DNA of 11,942 nt from Marinosulfonomonas sp. GTDB lineage: Bacteria; Pseudomonadota; Alphaproteobacteria; Rhodobacterales; Rhodobacteraceae. Numbering within the stretch: the stretch's first letter is position 1; each line of letters begins with the position of its first letter. A program made the position numbers and the translations under genes. Shown piece by piece: positions 7,411 to 11,942 of the stretch. The notes under the pieces were generated by a model that was given only the letters and a program-made list of their open reading frames with translations, made no database searches and had not been told where the DNA came from. Location of the stretch: assembly GCA_026989405.1 (NCBI GenBank), contig JALSJL010000392.1, positions 1 through 11,942 of the forward strand, written 5' to 3'.

Positions 7411-7941
7411 TTGGACTGGTACGAGGCCGTCTTCGAAGTCATCGACATGCGGTCGTTTTCCAATCTCTGGTATTGGATTGCGCTGGCTGTCTTGTGGTCG
7501 ACCACAAGTCACTGGGTGCTCGGCGTGCCGTTCGATATGGTCCTGCGGGCCCGGCGCAAGGGCGGTGAGGCCGAGCGGGATCTGGAAGACCTGGTTCGGA
7601 TCAACACCAATCGCATCCTGTATATCGGCCGCGTGGCCGGCATCTGGCTTTTGGCCTTCAGTTCCGCTTTCGTGACCGCGCTGGTCCTTCTCGGGTTCTG
7701 GTACAAGGTCGAGTTTGCCCAGGCCCTGTTCTTTTTCGCCTTCCCGTTGTCGATCATCGGTTTGCTGTCCATGACCACGGCCCGCCGCATTCAGCACGAA
7801 AACGCAAAGGGTGATCTGCTGTATCGCCGTCTCGCCCGGCATCGCCTTTATACGCAGATCATCGGCATGCTGTCGGTCTTTGTGACGGCGATGTGGGGAA
7901 TGTATCAAAACCTTGTCGTCGGCCCGCTTGGTGGGTTCTGA
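7411..7941 (+). CDS. Conserved four-helix membrane protein (often labelled 'component of SufBCD complex')
   Basis: A 176-residue inner-membrane protein of unknown function. Four hydrophobic helices are visible at about 17-39, 69-98, 103-123 and 147-170. A basic, charged loop of about 30 residues (FDMVLRARRKGGEAERDLEDL) lies between helices 1 and 2, and another, ARRIQHENAKGDLLYRRLARHR, between helices 3 and 4. From memory, the start MDWYEAVFEVIDMRSFSNLWYW matches a Rhodobacteraceae family that databases label 'component of SufBCD complex'. Nothing here (no cysteine motif, no suf neighbours) supports a role in iron-sulfur assembly. The start is TTG 7411 with AGGAA eight bases upstream; ATG 7447 is the alternative. 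The gene precedes mfd by 30 bases and is probably co-transcribed with it. I am confident that it is a real gene and a membrane protein, and do not assign a function. Confidence 0.85.
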   Translation: MDWYEAVFEVIDMRSFSNLWYWIALAVLWSTTSHWVLGVPFDMVLRARRKGGEAERDLEDLVRINTNRILYIGRVAGIWLLAFSSAFVTALVLLGFWYKVEFAQALFFFAFPLSIIGLLSMTTARRIQHENAKGDLLYRRLARHRLYTQIIGMLSVFVTAMWGMYQNLVVGPLGGF

Positions 7942-7971
7942 GCCAGGCCCGCTTGAGAAAATGAGGATCAG

Positions 7972-10900
7972 ATGACCCGCGCGGCACAAATCACGGTCGG
8001 TGGCGCCCCCGAAGGGTTTGACGCCCGCCTGCTGCTTGACGAACTGGAAAGATCGGGTGCCCCCGTCATCCATTTGGCGCGCGATGACAAGCGCCTTGAA
8101 GCCATGCGCGCGGCTTTGGCATTTTTTGCGCCGCAAATCCCGGTGATGAGTTTTCCGGCCTGGGATTGTCTGCCCTATGACAGGGTATCCCCGCATGCCG
8201 ATATCACGGCCGCGCGCATGGCGACACTTGCCGCGCTGACCCAGGGAATTCCGGCGCAGACCATTGTCCTGACAACCCTGAATGGCGCAACCCAACGGGT
8301 GCCGGCGCGTGACGTGTTGCGCCAGTCCGCGTTTGTCGCGCGTGTCGGCGAGCGCCTGGATGAGGCCGGGCTGCGCGACTACCTCGCACGCATGGGGTTC
8401 ATCAAGGCCCCGACCGTCAACGAACCCGGCGACTACGCCATCCGGGGGGGCATCATCGACATTTTCCCCCCCGGCGAAAGTGGCCCGGTGCGGCTTGATC
8501 TGTTTGGCGATGTCCTGGACAGCGCGCGCCGGTTTGACCCGGTCAGCCAACGCACGACCGAGAAACTGACGCTGGTCGAACTTGCCCCGGTGTCCGAGGT
8601 CATTCTGGATGACGTCGCAATCCGGCGCTTTCGGCAGAACTACCGGATCGAGTTCGGCGCCGCGGGCACCGATGACCCCTTGTATGAAGCCGTCAGCGCC
8701 GGACGCAAGCATCAGGGGCTGGAACACTGGCTGCCGTTCTTCCACGAAAACCTGGAAACCCTGTTTGACTATCTGCCCGGCGCGTCGGTCTGTCTGGACG
8801 ACCGGACTGCGAGCGCACGCACGGCCCGGTGGGAAAGCATCGAAGACCAGTATGAGACCCGCAAGCTGGCGATGGATGCCAAATCGCGGCTGGACACCGT
8901 TTACAAGCCGTGCCCGCCGGGGCTGTTGTATCTGGATGATCAAGACTGGGAACACGCGCTGTCCGGGCGCCGGGTCTTGCAGTTTTCGCCCCTTCCGCAG
9001 GCCACGGGCCCCGGTGTCATCGATGCCGGCGGGCGCATCGGGCGCAACTTTTCACCCGAACGGCAGCTGGAAAGCGTCAGCCTGTTTGGCGCGCTGGAAG
9101 ATCATGTCGAAGACAAACGCCGCAAGTCTCAGGTGGTCATCGCAAGCTACTCCGAGGGCGCGCGCGAAAGGCTGAAGGGGCTGCTGGAAGATCAGGGTCT
9201 GCAAGGCGCGCGCGAAATCCGCGACGCACGCGACCTGCCTGACGGGGCTGGCGGCGTGCACCTTGCGGTCTGGGCGCTCGAACACGGTTTCGAGGCCAAG
9301 GGGCTGACGGTGATATCCGAGCAGGACGTGCTGGGCGACCGGCTGATCCGTGGGTCACACAAACGCAAACGGGCAGAGAATTTTCTGACCGAAGCTCAAA
9401 GCCTCAGCGCCGGTGACCTGGTCGTGCATGTCGAACACGGCATCGGGCGCTTCAAGGGGCTGGAACTTGTCACGGCCCTTGGGGCGGCCCATGAATGCCT
9501 GCTGATCGAGTATGCCGGTGGCGACAAGCTGTATCTGCCGGTCGAAAACATCGAACTGCTCAGCCGGTATGGCCACGAAGAGGGCCTGCTTGACCGGCTG
9601 GGTGGCGGTGCGTGGCAGGCCAAGAAGGCCAGGCTCAAGGCGAGAATTCGCGAGATTGCCGACCGCCTGATCCGGATCGCGGCAGAGCGTGTCTTGCGCA
9701 AGGCACCGATCATGGAGCCGCCCGCCGGCATGTGGGACGCTTTTGCAGCTCGCTTCCCGTATGAGGAAACCGAAGACCAGCTGCGCGCCATTGGCGATGT
9801 GGTGGCCGATCTTGCCGCCGGCCGGCCCATGGACCGCCTGATCTGCGGCGATGTCGGTTTCGGCAAGACCGAGGTGGCGATGCGCGCGGCCTTCGTTGCG
9901 GCAATGAGCGGCAAACAGATCGCGGTGATCGCCCCGACCACGCTTCTGGCGCGCCAGCATTTCAACAGCTTTTCAGAGCGGTTCCGCGGCTTTCCCGTCA
10001 ACGTGCGCCAGCTTTCGCGGTTTGTCCCGGCAAAAGACGCAGCGCTGACCCGGCAAGGGATCGCGGATGGCACGGTCGACATCGTGATCGGCACGCATGC
10101 GCTGTTGGCCAAATCGGTCAGGTTCAAGAATCTCGGGTTGCTGGTCGTCGATGAAGAACAGCATTTTGGCGTTGCCCACAAAGAGCGGTTGAAACAGATG
10201 CGCTCCGATGTGCATGTCCTGACGCTGACCGCGACCCCGATCCCACGGACGTTGCAGATGTCGCTGACCGGCGTGCGCGACCTGTCGATCATCGGCACGC
10301 CGCCCGTCGACCGGTTGGCGATCCGCACCTATGTCAGTGAATTCGACGCAATCACGATCCGCGAGGCCCTGCTGCGCGAACACTACCGCGGCGGCCAGAG
10401 CTTTTATGTGGTGCCACGCATTTCCGACCTGCCCGAAATCGAACAGTTCCTGCGCGAACAGGTTCCCGAAGTGTCGTTTGTGGTGGCGCACGGTCAGATG
10501 GCCGCCGGCCAGCTGGATGACCGGATGAATGCGTTTTACGACGGCAAATACGATGTTCTGCTGGCCACCACGATCGTGGAAAGCGGGCTGGATATTCCGA
10601 CCGCGAACACGATGATCATTCACCGTGCCGACATGTTCGGGCTGGCCCAGCTTTACCAGATCCGGGGCCGGGTGGGGCGCTCCAAGACGCGGGCCTATGC
10701 CTATCTGACAACCCGCCCGCGCAAGCCGCTGACCCCTGCGGCCGAAAAGCGGTTGCGCGTTCTTGGCGCGCTGGATGCGCTGGGGGCCGGGTTCACCCTT
10801 GCCAGCCAGGATCTCGACCTTCGCGGCGCGGGCAACTTGTTGGGCGAAGAGCAATCGGGCCAGATCCGCGAAGTCGGCTATGAACTTTACCAATCCATGC

Positions 10901-11412
10901 TTGAAGAGGCCATTGCCAAGATCAAGGCCGGCGAAATGGAAGGGTTGAGTGCGGCCGACGATCAGTGGGCGCCGGTGATCAACCTTGGCGTTCCGGTGTT
11001 GATCCCGGAAAAATATGTGCCCGATCTGGACGTGCGCCTGGGCCTGTACCGCCGGCTGTCAGGTCTGGAAAGCAAGGTCGAGCTTGAGGGTTTTGCGGCC
11101 GAGTTGATCGACCGGTTCGGCAAGCTTCCGAAAGAAGTGAACACGTTGTTGCTTGTGGTGCGCATCAAGGGCGAATGCAAGAAAGCCGGGATTGCCCGGC
11201 TTGATGCCGGACCGCGGGGGGCGACCATACAGTTTCATGACGACAAGTTTGCCAACCCGGCCGGACTGGTTGATTTCATTCAGGCACAAAAGGGTCTGGC
11301 AAAAGTGAAAGACAACAAGATCGTCGTGCGCCGCGACTGGAACAAGACCAGCGACAAGATCAAGGGGGCCTTTGCCATCGCCCGCGATCTGGCCGCCAAG
11401 GCCCGCGCCTAG
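7972..11412 (+). CDS. mfd: Transcription-repair coupling factor Mfd
   Basis: Mfd recognises RNA polymerase stalled at DNA lesions, pushes it off using ATP-driven translocation, and recruits UvrA for nucleotide excision repair. The 1146 residues match E. coli (1148). The N-terminal third is the degenerate UvrB-like module (PAWDCLPYDRVSPH; RGGIIDIFPPG; DLFGD). The RNA-polymerase-interacting domain lies at about 475-545 (VVHVEHGIGRFKGL at 484-497; DKLYLPVENIELLSRYG). The RecG-like translocase follows: Walker A GDVGFGKTE (K632), DEEQ box (727-730), TATPIPRTLQMSL, VESGLDIP (869-876) and QIRGRVGR (896-903). The C-terminal autoinhibitory domain covers about 1005-1146 (PEKYVPDLDVRLGLYRRL). ATG 7972 has GAGGA four bases upstream, a little close. 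The gene follows the membrane protein gene by 30 bases and stops two bases from the opposing regulator gene. All motor motifs are intact. Confidence 0.98.
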   Translation: MTRAAQITVGGAPEGFDARLLLDELERSGAPVIHLARDDKRLEAMRAALAFFAPQIPVMSFPAWDCLPYDRVSPHADITAARMATLAALTQGIPAQTIVLTTLNGATQRVPARDVLRQSAFVARVGERLDEAGLRDYLARMGFIKAPTVNEPGDYAIRGGIIDIFPPGESGPVRLDLFGDVLDSARRFDPVSQRTTEKLTLVELAPVSEVILDDVAIRRFRQNYRIEFGAAGTDDPLYEAVSAGRKHQGLEHWLPFFHENLETLFDYLPGASVCLDDRTASARTARWESIEDQYETRKLAMDAKSRLDTVYKPCPPGLLYLDDQDWEHALSGRRVLQFSPLPQATGPGVIDAGGRIGRNFSPERQLESVSLFGALEDHVEDKRRKSQVVIASYSEGARERLKGLLEDQGLQGAREIRDARDLPDGAGGVHLAVWALEHGFEAKGLTVISEQDVLGDRLIRGSHKRKRAENFLTEAQSLSAGDLVVHVEHGIGRFKGLELVTALGAAHECLLIEYAGGDKLYLPVENIELLSRYGHEEGLLDRLGGGAWQAKKARLKARIREIADRLIRIAAERVLRKAPIMEPPAGMWDAFAARFPYEETEDQLRAIGDVVADLAAGRPMDRLICGDVGFGKTEVAMRAAFVAAMSGKQIAVIAPTTLLARQHFNSFSERFRGFPVNVRQLSRFVPAKDAALTRQGIADGTVDIVIGTHALLAKSVRFKNLGLLVVDEEQHFGVAHKERLKQMRSDVHVLTLTATPIPRTLQMSLTGVRDLSIIGTPPVDRLAIRTYVSEFDAITIREALLREHYRGGQSFYVVPRISDLPEIEQFLREQVPEVSFVVAHGQMAAGQLDDRMNAFYDGKYDVLLATTIVESGLDIPTANTMIIHRADMFGLAQLYQIRGRVGRSKTRAYAYLTTRPRKPLTPAAEKRLRVLGALDALGAGFTLASQDLDLRGAGNLLGEEQSGQIREVGYELYQSMLEEAIAKIKAGEMEGLSAADDQWAPVINLGVPVLIPEKYVPDLDVRLGLYRRLSGLESKVELEGFAAELIDRFGKLPKEVNTLLLVVRIKGECKKAGIARLDAGPRGATIQFHDDKFANPAGLVDFIQAQKGLAKVKDNKIVVRRDWNKTSDKIKGAFAIARDLAAKARA

Positions 11413-11414
11413 GA

Positions 11415-11942
11415 TCAGATCAGGTTGAGCCGCGTGGCCTTCTGAACCGCCTGCGCCGTCGAGACAACCTTCAGCGATTCGCGCGCCCGTTGCAGATGCT
11501 TTTCAATGGTCGCGGGCGTGACATCCATGATCTGAGCAATCTCCCGGGCCGTTTTTCCCGCCCCGATCCACCGCAGGGTCTCTTTTTGCCGGCTGGTCAA
11601 CGGGCGACACTGACCGCTGCGCGGCAGCGTGCTGACGCGCAGATAGAACAGGCGGGCCGCCAGCTCGATGCTGGAGCCGTGCTCGGCCCAGACCCTGTCT
11701 GCATCCGTTTGGGTCAGACCCACCCGGGCGCCCAGGCTCAACACCGACATGACATGCGAATCGACATCGGCCAATGACAGGAAATAGCCGGCAGACAACT
11801 TGAAATCGGCCAGCAACTGTTGAAATCTGATCCGTTCCGGTGTCAGAGGCTGTGGATCAAGCTGCGATGCCGCCTGGTGCCAGCTGATGGCGCCGCGGTG
11901 GGTGATGGCCCATTTGATCAGCGGGGAAGAATAGTAATGACC
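11415..11942 (-). CDS. LuxR-family regulator with autoinducer-binding-like domain, N-terminus outside window
   Basis: A cytoplasmic transcription factor of the quorum-sensing LuxR type. The frame stays open to the window edge, giving 175 visible residues; family members have about 240, so roughly the first 65 are missing. The TTG at 11816 is internal, not the start. The visible N-terminal part aligns with the autoinducer-binding domain (PF03472): SPLIKWAITHRGAISW (residues 6-21), with proline 7 and tryptophan 21 at the same 14-residue spacing as P71 and W85 in TraR, then LSAGYFLSL with the conserved glycine (52). The C-terminal LuxR helix-turn-helix covers about 114-173 (LTSRQKETLRWIGAGKT; IAQIMDVTPATIEKHLQRA). 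TraR D70 is replaced by Ser6 and E178 by Gln119. It converges on mfd with a 2-base gap. An AHL synthase partner, if any, would lie outside the window. The family is confident; the ligand is unknown. Confidence 0.9.
   Translation of the reverse strand, partial: GHYYSSPLIKWAITHRGAISWHQAASQLDPQPLTPERIRFQQLLADFKLSAGYFLSLADVDSHVMSVLSLGARVGLTQTDADRVWAEHGSSIELAARLFYLRVSTLPRSGQCRPLTSRQKETLRWIGAGKTAREIAQIMDVTPATIEKHLQRARESLKVVSTAQAVQKATRLNLI

Noticed and set aside
7348..8955. A 535-codon open frame on the - strand across the membrane protein gene and the start of mfd.
   Set aside because: It overlaps two well-supported genes and its translation is rich in Arg, Gly, Gln and His without family motifs. 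It is a codon-bias shadow.
11415..11816. Treating the LuxR-type gene as a complete 133-residue protein starting at TTG 11816.
   Set aside because: The frame is open upstream to the window edge, and the upstream residues align with the autoinducer-binding domain. The gene is truncated by the window, not short.
1..11942. Search for defence systems, mobile elements, CRISPR arrays, tRNAs or phage genes.
   Set aside because: All coding space is filled by recognisable chromosomal genes with uniform composition. No repeats, transposase motifs or RNA gene features were seen.

Overview
This is a gene-dense, GC-rich (about 60% by eye) stretch of an ordinary bacterial chromosome. The proteins look alphaproteobacterial, most likely Rhodobacterales. 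The reasons are the form of RecA and AlaRS, the aspartate-type HemB, and a small four-helix membrane protein that I recall from Rhodobacteraceae upstream of mfd, where databases often call it 'component of SufBCD complex'. I see no insertion sequence, prophage, CRISPR array, tRNA, rRNA or integration scar. No gap between genes exceeds about 125 bases.

Layout. Bases 1-590 hold the 3' part of recA, followed by a clear intrinsic terminator (609-636). Then comes alaS (715-3375), with a small DUF1330 gene one base after its stop codon (3377-3664). These meet a leftward block head-on: typA/bipA (3682-5502), a SYLF/Ysc84-domain lipoprotein (5608-6171) and hemB (6294-7292), in transcription order hemB, SYLF gene, typA. 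A divergent spacer (7293-7410) separates hemB from a rightward pair: the membrane protein gene with a TTG start (7411-7941) and mfd (7972-11412). The last gene, on the minus strand, is a LuxR-type regulator cut by the window edge; its stop lies only 2 bases from the mfd stop.

Functions. The content is mainly housekeeping: recombination and SOS signalling (RecA), transcription-coupled repair (Mfd), alanine charging (AlaRS), a ribosome-associated GTPase (TypA) and tetrapyrrole synthesis (HemB). I find no evidence of a new multi-gene system. The best leads are small. The LuxR-type protein has lost the conserved AHL-contacting aspartate (D70 in TraR numbering) and the conserved E178 of the DNA-binding domain. 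The SYLF gene has a near-consensus promoter with an inverted repeat at its predicted transcription start. The membrane protein carries a doubtful functional label. The long antisense reading frames over typA, hemB and mfd are most simply explained by codon bias.
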